From: an uncultured Psychroserpens sp.
Lineage (GTDB): Bacteria > Bacteroidota > Bacteroidia > Flavobacteriales > Flavobacteriaceae
Direction of reading: 5' to 3'
Assembly: GCF_947500255.1 (NCBI RefSeq)
Contig: NZ_CANMRL010000004.1
Location: 62,001-126,000, forward strand
DNA: 64,000 nucleotides
In this document: positions 8,446 to 17,019 of the stretch, one piece after another
How positions within the stretch are numbered: position 1 is the stretch's first letter
How the letters are laid out: every line of letters starts with the position of its first letter
Notes under the pieces: generated by a model
The model's database searches: none
What the model was told of the DNA's origin: nothing
Seen by the model: only the letters and a program-made list of their open reading frames with translations
Made by a program: the position numbers and the translations under genes

Positions 8446-10095
8446 ATGAAAAAGCTAACGCTCTTAATTATAACTAATATTCTATTGATATGTTCATGTA
8501 AACAACAAGATATAAACCCTGAAAATACTATTACAAATGAAAATATTAGTAAACATATTGAAAGGTTAGCCTCTGATGCTTTTTTAGGAAGAAAACCTGG
8601 GACAAAAGGCGAACACAAAACCGTCAATTACATCAAAAATCAATTAGAAGACTTAAATATTAGTCCTGGAAATAATAGTAGCTATTTTCAAGAATTTACA
8701 ATCCAAAAAGTAAACTTTTTAAATTGTAGTAACCTCGAAATAGTATCAGAAAACTCAAAAAATATATATACTCACTCAAAGGACTTCTACGCTAATACAT
8801 CTTTTGAATTAGATAAAATTGTAAAAATTGACACAACTGAAATAGTATTTGCAGGATTTGGTATAACTGCTTCAAATCAAAACTGGGACGACTATAAAGA
8901 CATCGATGTTCATGGAAAAATTGTCATTGTTCTTTATAATGACCCTGGATTTTACACTAATGATCCCAAACTTTTCAGAGGGAAACAACCAACCTATTAT
9001 GGCAGTCTTAAATATAAAAAACGTGAAGCTTTAAAAAGAGGTGCTATTGGATTATTGATGGTTCATGATAAATCTTTAGATTGGAATAAAATAAATAACA
9101 CAAGTGACACACCACTTTTTATTAAAGGTCAAGAAACCTTAGCATCTGACGGGCTTAAATTTTCTGGACAGATATCGATACCAATGATGGAAGATTTAAT
9201 CGCTTCCTCAGGGAATCAATTTAATTATATTAATAAAGCTCTTGATAAAGATTTTTCAATTATTCCCTTAAAATCTAAAGCATCACTCTCTCTTAAATCT
9301 ACTGGAAAAGAGGTTATGAAAACAAAAAACGTTGTTGGGTTATTAAAAGGCTCTAAAAGACCTAAAGAGTATTTGATCTATACTGCCCATTGGGACCACA
9401 TTGGTACAAGAGATGCGCATTTAGGACAAGATTCAATTTTTAATGGCGCGATAGATAATGCTTCTGGTACTGCTATGCAACTAGAAGTTGCAAGAGCTTT
9501 TTCAAAACTTAAAAACAAACCTGAGCGTTCCATTATTTTTTTATTTACTTCAGCCGAAGAAATGGGACTTTTAGGATCAGAATACTATGCGAATCATCCT
9601 ATATTTCCTTTGCACAAAACCGCATGTGTCATTAATGCCGATGCGAGTTTTGCAGTAGAGCGAATGAAAATGGTCGTCAATGTTATTGAAGGTTTCACAG
9701 AACTAGACACTTTGGTCAACATTGCGGCTGCAAAACTTGACAGAGCTATTTTTAAAGGTGACGGAAAAATGCCTCCGAATAACGTGTTTAAGAGATCTGA
9801 TCATTATCCATTTGTTAAAAAAGGGGTTCCTGCAGTCTGGAATATTGGAAATTTTGAACCTATGAATGGCGACAAAAAAGAAGAAGAGAAAATTGGTGCC
9901 TACGTAAGAAATCATTATCACAAAGTAACCGATGAATTTTATAAAGGTTTTAATCCTGCCAACATCACATTTGATGCACAATTAAACTTTCTTACCGGGC
10001 TTGAAATCGCAAACACGACAACATGGCCTAATTGGAATTTAAATTCTGGATATAGATTAATTAGAGACGAAAGCATTTCTAAAGAAACCTATTAA
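8446..10095 (+). CDS. M28 family zinc aminopeptidase lipoprotein with PA domain
   Basis: The 549-residue protein begins with a lipoprotein signal ending LLICSC (Cys about 18), so it is anchored in an envelope membrane. A PA-like insert spans roughly residues 110-240. The M28 metal site is complete by eye: H in YTAHWDHIG (about 314), bridging D in GAIDNASGT (about 333), catalytic E-E in SAEEMGLLG (about 370), D in INADA (about 397), and H in RSDHYPF (about 450). The expected role is exopeptidase cleavage of peptides in the periplasm or at the surface. It follows the lectin-like gene by 18 bases. Confidence 0.92.
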   Translation: MKKLTLLIITNILLICSCKQQDINPENTITNENISKHIERLASDAFLGRKPGTKGEHKTVNYIKNQLEDLNISPGNNSSYFQEFTIQKVNFLNCSNLEIVSENSKNIYTHSKDFYANTSFELDKIVKIDTTEIVFAGFGITASNQNWDDYKDIDVHGKIVIVLYNDPGFYTNDPKLFRGKQPTYYGSLKYKKREALKRGAIGLLMVHDKSLDWNKINNTSDTPLFIKGQETLASDGLKFSGQISIPMMEDLIASSGNQFNYINKALDKDFSIIPLKSKASLSLKSTGKEVMKTKNVVGLLKGSKRPKEYLIYTAHWDHIGTRDAHLGQDSIFNGAIDNASGTAMQLEVARAFSKLKNKPERSIIFLFTSAEEMGLLGSEYYANHPIFPLHKTACVINADASFAVERMKMVVNVIEGFTELDTLVNIAAAKLDRAIFKGDGKMPPNNVFKRSDHYPFVKKGVPAVWNIGNFEPMNGDKKEEEKIGAYVRNHYHKVTDEFYKGFNPANITFDAQLNFLTGLEIANTTTWPNWNLNSGYRLIRDESISKETY

Positions 10096-10149
10096 TCTTA
10101 TTTATAGATCTAAAATGAAGCTGTAATTTAACTCATTGCAAATTAAAAA

Positions 10150-10179
10150 AAACCCATAGCCTTCCCATGCTATGGGTTT
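10150..10179. terminator. strong bidirectional terminator
   Basis: AAACCCATAGC and GCTATGGGTTT form a perfect 11-base-pair stem with an 8-base loop. On the minus strand it is followed by eight T; on the plus strand by TTTA only. It lies 55 bases after the M28 peptidase and also closes any minus transcript from the right. Confidence 0.8.
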
Positions 10180-10250
10180 ACTGTATAACCCTTCAAAAGA
10201 ATATAAGGACATACAACTAACCAAATGTTAAAGTTTAGATTTATAAAGCT

Positions 10251-10343
10251 TTAATTAGACATGTATATCCCTAATACAATTAAACCATAAAATAAGACTA
10301 AGAATATTCTCATTTTGTAATATTCGAGGTTTACTTTTTTCAT
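10251..10343 (-). CDS. possible 30-residue single-pass membrane microprotein
   Basis: This short ORF (MKKVNLEYYKMRIF at its start, GIYMSN at its end) would encode a basic N-terminus and one hydrophobic helix (IFLVLFYGLIVLGIYM). It sits in the 418-base gap between the M28 peptidase and the T9SS protein, flanked on the minus strand by a hairpin with T6 upstream (10377-10400) and a strong terminator downstream (10150-10179). There is no obvious promoter between the upstream hairpin and the ATG. Nothing else coding is visible in this gap. It could be a chance ORF. Confidence 0.3.
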   Translation of the reverse strand: MKKVNLEYYKMRIFLVLFYGLIVLGIYMSN

Positions 10344-10376
10344 AATAACACAGACATTAAAAGTTTGAGTAAAAAA

Positions 10377-10400
10377 CCTCCCTACTTTTAAATAAGGAGG
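10377..10400 (-). terminator. hairpin terminator after T9SS protein gene
   Basis: On the minus strand GGAGG...CCTCC (5 pairs, extended weakly past one mismatch) is followed by TTTTTT. It is placed 113 bases after the stop of the gene at 10514-11350. Confidence 0.55.
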
Positions 10401-10513
10401 CATTACTAAGCAACCATTTTTGCCCCTTTTAATCATAAATAGTTACTTTGGCTATTAATTAATCCAATTCTTAAGGGGAAATTTGGGGATTAAAAGACTT
10501 GAACATTCAATTC

Positions 10514-11350
10514 TTATTTTTTTAAAAGTTTTATCATTTTGTATTTTCCACTATTGCTGTACAACTTCACAAAATATAATGCAGATTGTAATTGACTTAT
10601 ATCTATTTTTTGAAATTGGTTATCAATTAACATCACCATTTTTCCATTTACATTGTAGATTTCTACTTGATTAATAATGATGTTGGTTGAAACAATAGTT
10701 ATTTCATGTTGTGCAGGATTTGGATATAATGAAATATCTAAGTCTTCTGTTACCGTTTCTATAGAAAGTGTATCAAAACTAAATGCCATCGTTCCGCTTA
10801 CGATATTAAATTCATTAGAGAAATTTACAGTAGCATCATCGGTAACATCAATTTGCATAAAAGCGTCTAAAGATCCATTAAGCGCTGGGTGACTCGCTAA
10901 GTTTGAGTCATTTTCTAACAACCTAATCTCACCTGATGTGGGTGTTCCATTAACTGTGATTGTTACCAAAGGAATAATAACTCCATTTCCATGGGGACTT
11001 AATGTTCCTCCTGAGGTATCTGTTGTAATTAAAAACAACTCTTTATCTGCCATACTTGCATCTAATCCTGCAACATTAGTTCCTGGTATAGGCGTTACTG
11101 TTTCACTAGTTCCTGCTGGTAGGGCTTGATCTACTGTTATCGAAATACCATCTGGCAAGACCAATACAAAGCCATAAGACTGTGTGATGGGTTGAAAACT
11201 TCCTGAATCAAATTGAGACACTGCGGCTACTGTAAAATTATAGTTGCTATTTTGTATCAATGTAAAATCATAATTTTGAGATATACTTTTTGTTGATAGC
11301 ATACTCATTATTAGTACAACTATCATTTTTAAAGGGGTAATTTGTTTCAT
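10514..11350 (-). CDS. small T9SS type A sorted protein with cohesin-like beta-sandwich
   Basis: ATG 11350 gives 278 residues with a signal peptide ending near STKSIS-Q. Residues about 25-190 form one beta-rich domain with short alternating strands (SYGFVLVLPDGISITV, GVIIPLVTITV, GEIRLLEND), reminiscent of cohesin or related immunoglobulin-like folds. The last about 75 residues are a T9SS type A sorting domain: SLYPNPAQHEITI, VEIYNVNGKMV, LYFVKLYS, ending KLLKK. It is therefore exported by the type IX system and attached or released at the surface. It is downstream of and co-directional with the beta-helix gene (87-base gap). The cohesin comparison is by eye and unproven. Confidence 0.8.
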   Translation of the reverse strand: MKQITPLKMIVVLIMSMLSTKSISQNYDFTLIQNSNYNFTVAAVSQFDSGSFQPITQSYGFVLVLPDGISITVDQALPAGTSETVTPIPGTNVAGLDASMADKELFLITTDTSGGTLSPHGNGVIIPLVTITVNGTPTSGEIRLLENDSNLASHPALNGSLDAFMQIDVTDDATVNFSNEFNIVSGTMAFSFDTLSIETVTEDLDISLYPNPAQHEITIVSTNIIINQVEIYNVNGKMVMLIDNQFQKIDISQLQSALYFVKLYSNSGKYKMIKLLKK

Positions 11351-11360
11351 ATTAACTGAT

Positions 11361-11374
11361 TTAAAAGGGTTAAA
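11361..11374 (-). promoter_or_regulatory. TTTAACCCTTTTAA leader box before the T9SS gene
   Basis: Reading the minus strand, TTTAACCCTTTTAA lies 10 bases before the start codon at 11350. A near-identical box stands directly before the beta-helix gene (14785-14798) and a related one before the regulator (16864-16876). Its role is unknown. Confidence 0.4.
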
Positions 11375-11437
11375 CACATTGTTAAATTTTATTTTTCTTT
11401 TTCGTTGTATATATATATAGTTTGAGGTGTCATAGGA

Positions 11438-14400
11438 TTAATGTTTTGATTGTTCAAATTCATTTCTTCGTTCCATATAACGTCCGACGTTTCCATTAAC
11501 ATTTTCTGGTAATTGTTCTACAATAGGCCAGGTACTCAATCCTAAAAAGTTTCCCGGAAAACCAATCACGTTCTGTAAAATGAATGGTAATTCTGAATCA
11601 CCTCCTGCATACTGAATGATTCCATTCATATTGATATCGTTCTTTGAGTATCCGTTGACCGAATGTGTGGGTAAATTCAAGAAGTTTCCTGAATCATTTA
11701 GTGCATATGATAATATACTTGGGTTATCAGGAATTCCTCCAGAGTATTGTATGATACCATCATTATTGGCATCACCAGCCCACATACTCGAAATATCTTC
11801 TGGCATACCATAAGTCGATTGAGCATTTGTACCATAGGTAATGTCATTATTAGCATCTGCAAAGTCAACCAAGACTGAACTATTATTTATTGTAATAGGA
11901 GATGCAGTCATAATCCCTAAATGATTACGATGCTTTATGACTATGTAATAATCTCCATTAGGGACAGAAGGTCTCAAATTATTTTGTCCGTTAACGCCTA
12001 AAATGTAGCCACTACGATTTAACAATGCTGACTGACCATGTACTACAATTGTGTTATCGTCTACGTCTCTAAACTCCACCCATATCCAATCGACAATACT
12101 CTCGTCATCAATAGCCGCAAAAACACTGTCATCACAGGTCAATCCATCTGAATAAGGACTGGTGGTAGGAATTAAATCAGAAACTCTCAAATCGTCTCGC
12201 ATCAAGTTCTCTTCATCCTCATTCGTACTTCGATTAAGCGCAGCACCTTGCAAAAATACACGACCCCGAAAAAGAGGTGGCGTAAACTCTACAGCTCCAA
12301 TATCATAACCACCATCTTGATTTCTAGGATTCCCTATCTGATCTGTAGATTCCGAAGAGTTTCCATTGTTATAAGCTGGGCTATTTTCATAAAATAGATG
12401 GCTCAATGTATTACCACCATTATCCGTCAATGGTACTAACAATGGGTCATCTACACCTACAATATTATTATCAGTACCGTCAGTTATGGCTGTTCCAGTA
12501 CCTATAATATTGTAGCTACTTCCTTCTGCGAAATCATGAAATGCTAAATCTGCGGGAATATCTTCAGCTGTATTACCAGAAATTATTGAATTATGTGCCG
12601 TCCATGTTGTGCTATTGAGAGCACCTTGATGGCTTATGGCTGCCGAATCTCCTGAGCCTTCAGTTGTATTATTGGTTATCGTACTATTAGTAATGATCAT
12701 TGTGGTGGTGCGTCCTGAATTTGTACGCGTTTCAATCGCTGAACCTCCAGTTGGCGCTGTGTTTCCACTAACTGTGGAATTATTTATGATAAAGGTTTGA
12801 CTTGATGATGAATTTGAAGCCCAAACTATAAGTGCCTCTGCACCTGAGTTGTTAACAATTGCTGAATTATTGATATTTAATGTTCCGGCTTCGCTCTCTA
12901 TAGCAGCACCATAACTAGCACTATTATCTCTGAGTGTCACTCCATCTAAGTTGATAGTACCTGTCCATGAAGAGATACCACCACCATTAGGCGATGTGCA
13001 CGACGCAATTGTTACGTTGTTTAAAGTCGTTGTGTTAGTCCCCAATAACAGGATACCACCACCATAGGTTGTATACGGACCTTGTATAGTTGAAGAATTA
13101 CCATTGGCAATGGTTAAATCGCTTATACTTAAATTTAAATGTGCAAAACCATTGTAGAATACTCTTGAAGCGTTGTTACCATCAATAGTCAATAAATCCT
13201 GGCCTGGTCCTTGAATAATCAATGAGCCTCCAAATCCTCCAGCCGCTCCAACTTCCATCTGACCAAAAAGCACGGGAGACGATGTATTATTTGGATCTTG
13301 ATATTCTGGTGCTCTAACCATAATGGTTTGAGGTGAATTAAATAGTGATGAAAATTCAATAACATCTGTTCCTGAATCGTTATTAGCTGCTATAAATGCT
13401 TCTCTAAGTGAACAATCCGTATCACAAACACCATCATTAGTATCTTCTGTTTTAGTCACGACATAACTCCCCACAGATTGTAGCTCAATAGAACCAATAT
13501 CGGATGTACCAAAAATACCTCTGGCATTACCAACCTGATCGGTAGTAAGGCTTGTAAATCCTTCATTTAATACAGGACTATTCCCATACGGCGTATGGCT
13601 AAGTGTATTACCTCCATTATCGGCTAAAGGAGTCAACAATGGGTCATTGACATTTAGAATATTATTTGGCCCGGCAATTTGGGTAGCACCTGTTCCAATA
13701 AGATTATAATCACTATCAGCATCAAACAAATCTGAACCAATATCTGAAGGTGAGCCGTTTGCTAGGTTCCCTGAAACAATAGAATTATCCATAGTTCCAT
13801 CAATTGTGCCTGTTCCACCAAAAGTAATTGCAGCACCAGCTACACCATCACTTCCTGAGGTATTGTTGGTAATCGTATTACTGTTTATATTATGTATTTG
13901 CGTTCGCCCTCCGTTGGTAATAAATTCAATCGCCGAAGCGCCACTTGGTGTAGTATTTCCACTAATGGTCGAATTTTCCATTTTAAAATCAACATCTGCA
14001 ATATTAGCATGCATTCGTATGGGCGAACTTCCTGTATTGCCATAAATTGCAGAATTCTTGATCTCGAAAATCCTTCCTTCCTCTTCGATTGCCGAACCGT
14101 ATCCATCAGAATGATTATTTCTAAGAGTAACGCCATCTAGATACATATTACCACCGTAAGATGAGATTGCTCCACCTCTAAGGGCCTGGCAATTTTCAAT
14201 GGTGACATTAACCAATCGACAATAAGATCCCGGATCTCCACCTAATTTCATGATACCACCACCCCATTGTGGATAAGGTTGGCTGTCATTGTCGGTTCCT
14301 GGCTGATCGGGTTTTCCATTAGTTATAGTTAAGTTATTGATCTCAACATCTATATGTCCAAACCCAGCATAAAATACTCTATGCTGTAAATTACCATCAA

Positions 14401-14782
14401 TAGTTAATAGGTCTTGACCTGGTCCATTAATAATATAATCACCTCCATGACCTCCAGAAGGTGGTCCGATCTCGAGTTGTCCAAGTGTCAAGGTGATGGT
14501 TCTAGGTGTGTCAAAATACGGAGAGGCAAAATTTATAATATTGTCTCCATTGGCTAGGTAAGCAGCTTTTAGTGCTTCCCTCAATGAGCAGTCTGCAGTA
14601 TCACACACACCGTCATCGGTGTCTTCAACTTTGGTAACTGTAAATGTTTGAGCTTGTAACTGAAAGACCATAAGCATAAAAGCTACAAAAGTTAATAGAA
14701 GTCGATTGTTTAAACCGAAAAAAGGGGCATTCATAATTTTTAATATGTTACTCAGTGAATAAATTGAGAAATAATTTTTCAT
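11438..14782 (-). CDS. CSLREA-domain right-handed beta-helix surface protein with dockerin-like C-terminus
   Basis: The 1114-residue secreted protein has a long N-region and signal peptide ending FQLQAQ (residue about 45); ATG 14734 is an alternative start. Two homologous halves each begin with a CSLREA motif (CDTADCSLREA near 60, CDTDCSLREA near 450), run through parallel beta-helix repeats rich in NNSTISGNT-like rungs, and end with a choice-of-anchor-Q-like GNPRNQDGGYDIGAVEF segment. From about 835 comes a Bacteroidota C-terminal module (FLQGAALN...MRDDLR), then two calcium-loop repeats, GDANNDGIIQYSGG (about 1002) and DINMNGIIQYAGG (about 1052). There is no T9SS sorting domain at the C-terminus, which is unusual for such a protein. 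Confidence 0.85.
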   Translation of the reverse strand: MKNYFSIYSLSNILKIMNAPFFGLNNRLLLTFVAFMLMVFQLQAQTFTVTKVEDTDDGVCDTADCSLREALKAAYLANGDNIINFASPYFDTPRTITLTLGQLEIGPPSGGHGGDYIINGPGQDLLTIDGNLQHRVFYAGFGHIDVEINNLTITNGKPDQPGTDNDSQPYPQWGGGIMKLGGDPGSYCRLVNVTIENCQALRGGAISSYGGNMYLDGVTLRNNHSDGYGSAIEEEGRIFEIKNSAIYGNTGSSPIRMHANIADVDFKMENSTISGNTTPSGASAIEFITNGGRTQIHNINSNTITNNTSGSDGVAGAAITFGGTGTIDGTMDNSIVSGNLANGSPSDIGSDLFDADSDYNLIGTGATQIAGPNNILNVNDPLLTPLADNGGNTLSHTPYGNSPVLNEGFTSLTTDQVGNARGIFGTSDIGSIELQSVGSYVVTKTEDTNDGVCDTDCSLREAFIAANNDSGTDVIEFSSLFNSPQTIMVRAPEYQDPNNTSSPVLFGQMEVGAAGGFGGSLIIQGPGQDLLTIDGNNASRVFYNGFAHLNLSISDLTIANGNSSTIQGPYTTYGGGILLLGTNTTTLNNVTIASCTSPNGGGISSWTGTINLDGVTLRDNSASYGAAIESEAGTLNINNSAIVNNSGAEALIVWASNSSSSQTFIINNSTVSGNTAPTGGSAIETRTNSGRTTTMIITNSTITNNTTEGSGDSAAISHQGALNSTTWTAHNSIISGNTAEDIPADLAFHDFAEGSSYNIIGTGTAITDGTDNNIVGVDDPLLVPLTDNGGNTLSHLFYENSPAYNNGNSSESTDQIGNPRNQDGGYDIGAVEFTPPLFRGRVFLQGAALNRSTNEDEENLMRDDLRVSDLIPTTSPYSDGLTCDDSVFAAIDDESIVDWIWVEFRDVDDNTIVVHGQSALLNRSGYILGVNGQNNLRPSVPNGDYYIVIKHRNHLGIMTASPITINNSSVLVDFADANNDITYGTNAQSTYGMPEDISSMWAGDANNDGIIQYSGGIPDNPSILSYALNDSGNFLNLPTHSVNGYSKNDINMNGIIQYAGGDSELPFILQNVIGFPGNFLGLSTWPIVEQLPENVNGNVGRYMERRNEFEQSKH

Positions 14783-14784
14783 AA

Positions 14785-14798
14785 TTAAAAGGGTTTAA
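14785..14798 (-). promoter_or_regulatory. TTAAACCCTTTTAA leader box before the beta-helix gene
   Basis: On the minus strand TTAAACCCTTTTAA ends two bases before ATG 14782. It matches the box before the T9SS gene at 11361-11374 and partly matches the half-site of the TTTTGTAACCC repeats further upstream. Confidence 0.4.
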
Positions 14799-14846
14799 TT
14801 TTTTGATAAAATTATATGAAGGCACCTCCTTTAGAAGAAATCCAAA

Positions 14847-14900
14847 GGCTTACAAAAGGGTTACATGAAAGAAATACAGGGTTACAAAAGGGTTACAAAA
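14847..14900 (-). repeat. four direct repeats of TTTTGTAACCC, candidate operator
   Basis: On the plus strand the units are GGCTTACAAAA (14847), GGGTTACATGA (14858), GGGTTACAAAA (14879) and GGGTTACAAAA (14890). The spacings are 11, 21 and 11 bases, so all lie on about one face of the helix. They are 65-118 bases upstream of the beta-helix start at 14782. Two identical units occur upstream of the adjacent regulator gene (16929-16950) and none was noticed elsewhere in the window. Confidence 0.7.
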
Positions 14901-14952
14901 GCTTCGTAAAAAAAGACCTAACCCCTATAAATACTGAGTTTTTTGACATATT

Positions 14953-16863
14953 TTAATAGGACAATAAAAATGCGTATAAATCTTCTCCAGGTGTAAGGTT
15001 TAGTTTTTTGCGTAATCGATTACGACTCATTTTAACTGATGACGGATTGATATTTTGAAGAATAGCTATTTGTTTTGTGTCCATTTTCATCCTGATTAAT
15101 GAACACAATCTAATTTCGGTTTTTGTTAGATCGGGATAATTACTTCTTAGCTTTTCATAAAACGAACTACTTAAAGTTTCTATCTTATTATGAAAATCTT
15201 CCGTACTCTCGTCTACCCAGATTTTATTTTTAATTTCTGTCTCCAGATTCATCAACTCTTTAGATCTTTTTTTCCCCGTAGAGGCTTTAACTCTTTCCAA
15301 TTGTTCTGATAAGGTTAATGCCCATTCTTTATTATTTGTTATATCTAATGCCAAATGCTTTAGATCTTTTTGCTTATGTTCTATTTCAGAACTTAGCAGC
15401 TCATTTTCTAAAACTTTTAGTTTTAACCTTTGTTTATAACGTGCATAAAAAAAGATGAATATCGCTAAAATGCTAATTCCTCCAAAAAGCATCCATTGTT
15501 GTTTAATTTTGTTTTGCTCATCTAAGATTTCTATTTCGGACTCTTGTTGAGCTATTTCGGCCTGTTGTTGTTGAATTTCAGATTCTTGTCGTTCAGTTTC
15601 ATAAAGTGTTTGGTAATACGATAAGGCATTCGCTCTTTTAACACTATTGATAGAGTCTCTTACCGTAACAAAATCTACATAGTGCGTATGAGATTTTTCA
15701 ATATTGCCTAAAGCCTTATAAATTTTTGACAACCTTTCATCCATATGGTATTTACCCCAAACATTTCCTATTCTTTTGTGATAATTCAACACCCAATATC
15801 CTTCGTCTAACGCCTTATTAAATTCTTTAGTTGCAATGTAATAGTCTGCCAAAGCTGTTCTGTAATGAGATTCATTAGGTATTGGGTGTTGTTTTGCAAA
15901 ACTGTTTTGTATTTTGTCAAAAAAATACGTGGCTTTACTTAGACTATCAGTTACAGCATAAGCATTTAAAAGTCCGTAAAATATGATTGGTTTATTTGGC
16001 AAATCATAATCAGGCTCTGTAACATGCTTATAGGCTTCCTTTAAATAACTAATTCTCGCGATTTGATTACCTTGAAAGTTTTGCTCTAAAGCTGCATTAA
16101 ATAGGTTTGGAATCAATGATAAGTGGTCATGTCTATGGCGAGCAATAGCAATAGTTTTGTCTCTTTCCTTTTTCGCTTCTTCTGTAAAACCTATTTTAGT
16201 ATATAAAGTCGCTAATTGATTTCTGGTCCATAATAAATTAGACGTATCCTTAGCTCTAACAAATATTTGTGATGTTTCTAAAAGTAGTTTAGATGCTGTA
16301 GCGTAATCTCCGGTCACGTCGTAAACTCCAGATTTGTACGATCGTGCTAAAGCATAGGATATAGAATCATTGGCTTTAAGAGAAAACTTTTCGGCTGTAT
16401 TATATAAATCCAGAGACTCATTTGTTTTTCCTGAAAAATAATAACTATCTGCAGCATTTGTATAAAGCCGTCCTAAAAGATCATAATCTTTACTGTTTGT
16501 TTTTCTTGCTTTAAAATCTTCAAAGACTTTCACTCCAGCTTGTGCATTAGAAGCTCTATTAGCATAATAAAACATAAGGCTGGAAGTGTGTCTCAATGCC
16601 ATATTGATTGAATCCAACTGGTAAGCATAATCTATAGTTATTTTAGCAATAGAATCGAAACTATATTTTGTTTTATTATTGACAAGCCTTGAAAGGCTAT
16701 CCAACAATTTAAGTCGTTTTCCTTCTGTAGAGGATTCAATTTTTTGCTTTAGTTCTTTAACCTTTCGGTCTAGAGATTCTTTGGTAAGGTCATTGCTATT
16801 TGTTTGAGCAAAAAAAGATTGGCATAATAGCACAAAAAAGAAGCCTATGAAAAAACGTTTCAT
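14953..16863 (-). CDS. membrane-bound TPR regulator with C-terminal LuxR-like HTH
   Basis: ATG 16863 is preferred (636 residues): it starts a clean signal peptide (MKRFFIGFFFVLLCQSFFAQ) and lies right after a TTTAAA box like that of two neighbours; ATG 16881 would add MYTPFK. Residues about 60-400 are TPR helices in the periplasm, followed by a Gln/Glu-rich coiled coil, one transmembrane helix (WMLFGGISILAIFIFFYARYK), a second coiled coil, and a C-terminal HTH (LTKTEIRLCSLI...ILQNINPSSVKMSRNRLRKKL). This is a one-component transmembrane regulator. Repeats of TTTTGTAACCC precede both it and the beta-helix gene downstream, suggesting self-regulation and control of that gene. Confidence 0.85.
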   Translation of the reverse strand: MKRFFIGFFFVLLCQSFFAQTNSNDLTKESLDRKVKELKQKIESSTEGKRLKLLDSLSRLVNNKTKYSFDSIAKITIDYAYQLDSINMALRHTSSLMFYYANRASNAQAGVKVFEDFKARKTNSKDYDLLGRLYTNAADSYYFSGKTNESLDLYNTAEKFSLKANDSISYALARSYKSGVYDVTGDYATASKLLLETSQIFVRAKDTSNLLWTRNQLATLYTKIGFTEEAKKERDKTIAIARHRHDHLSLIPNLFNAALEQNFQGNQIARISYLKEAYKHVTEPDYDLPNKPIIFYGLLNAYAVTDSLSKATYFFDKIQNSFAKQHPIPNESHYRTALADYYIATKEFNKALDEGYWVLNYHKRIGNVWGKYHMDERLSKIYKALGNIEKSHTHYVDFVTVRDSINSVKRANALSYYQTLYETERQESEIQQQQAEIAQQESEIEILDEQNKIKQQWMLFGGISILAIFIFFYARYKQRLKLKVLENELLSSEIEHKQKDLKHLALDITNNKEWALTLSEQLERVKASTGKKRSKELMNLETEIKNKIWVDESTEDFHNKIETLSSSFYEKLRSNYPDLTKTEIRLCSLIRMKMDTKQIAILQNINPSSVKMSRNRLRKKLNLTPGEDLYAFLLSY

Positions 16864-16928
16864 TTTAAAGGGGGTATACATTTATAGTATAAATGTATAA
16901 AAACAGTTTTTGTTTAATTAATTGCATA

Positions 16929-16950
16929 GGGTTACAAAAGGGTTACAAAA
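16929..16950 (-). repeat. two direct repeats of TTTTGTAACCC upstream of regulator
   Basis: Two perfect tandem copies of GGGTTACAAAA on the plus strand (16929-16939 and 16940-16950), the same unit and 11-base phase as at 14879-14900. They lie 66-87 bases upstream of ATG 16863. Candidate autoregulatory operator. Confidence 0.7.
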
Positions 16951-17019
16951 AAGACACAGCAGTAAATTACATCAATAAAGACAACACTTATAAAGGTTTT
17001 TAAAATTAAATCTACACAC

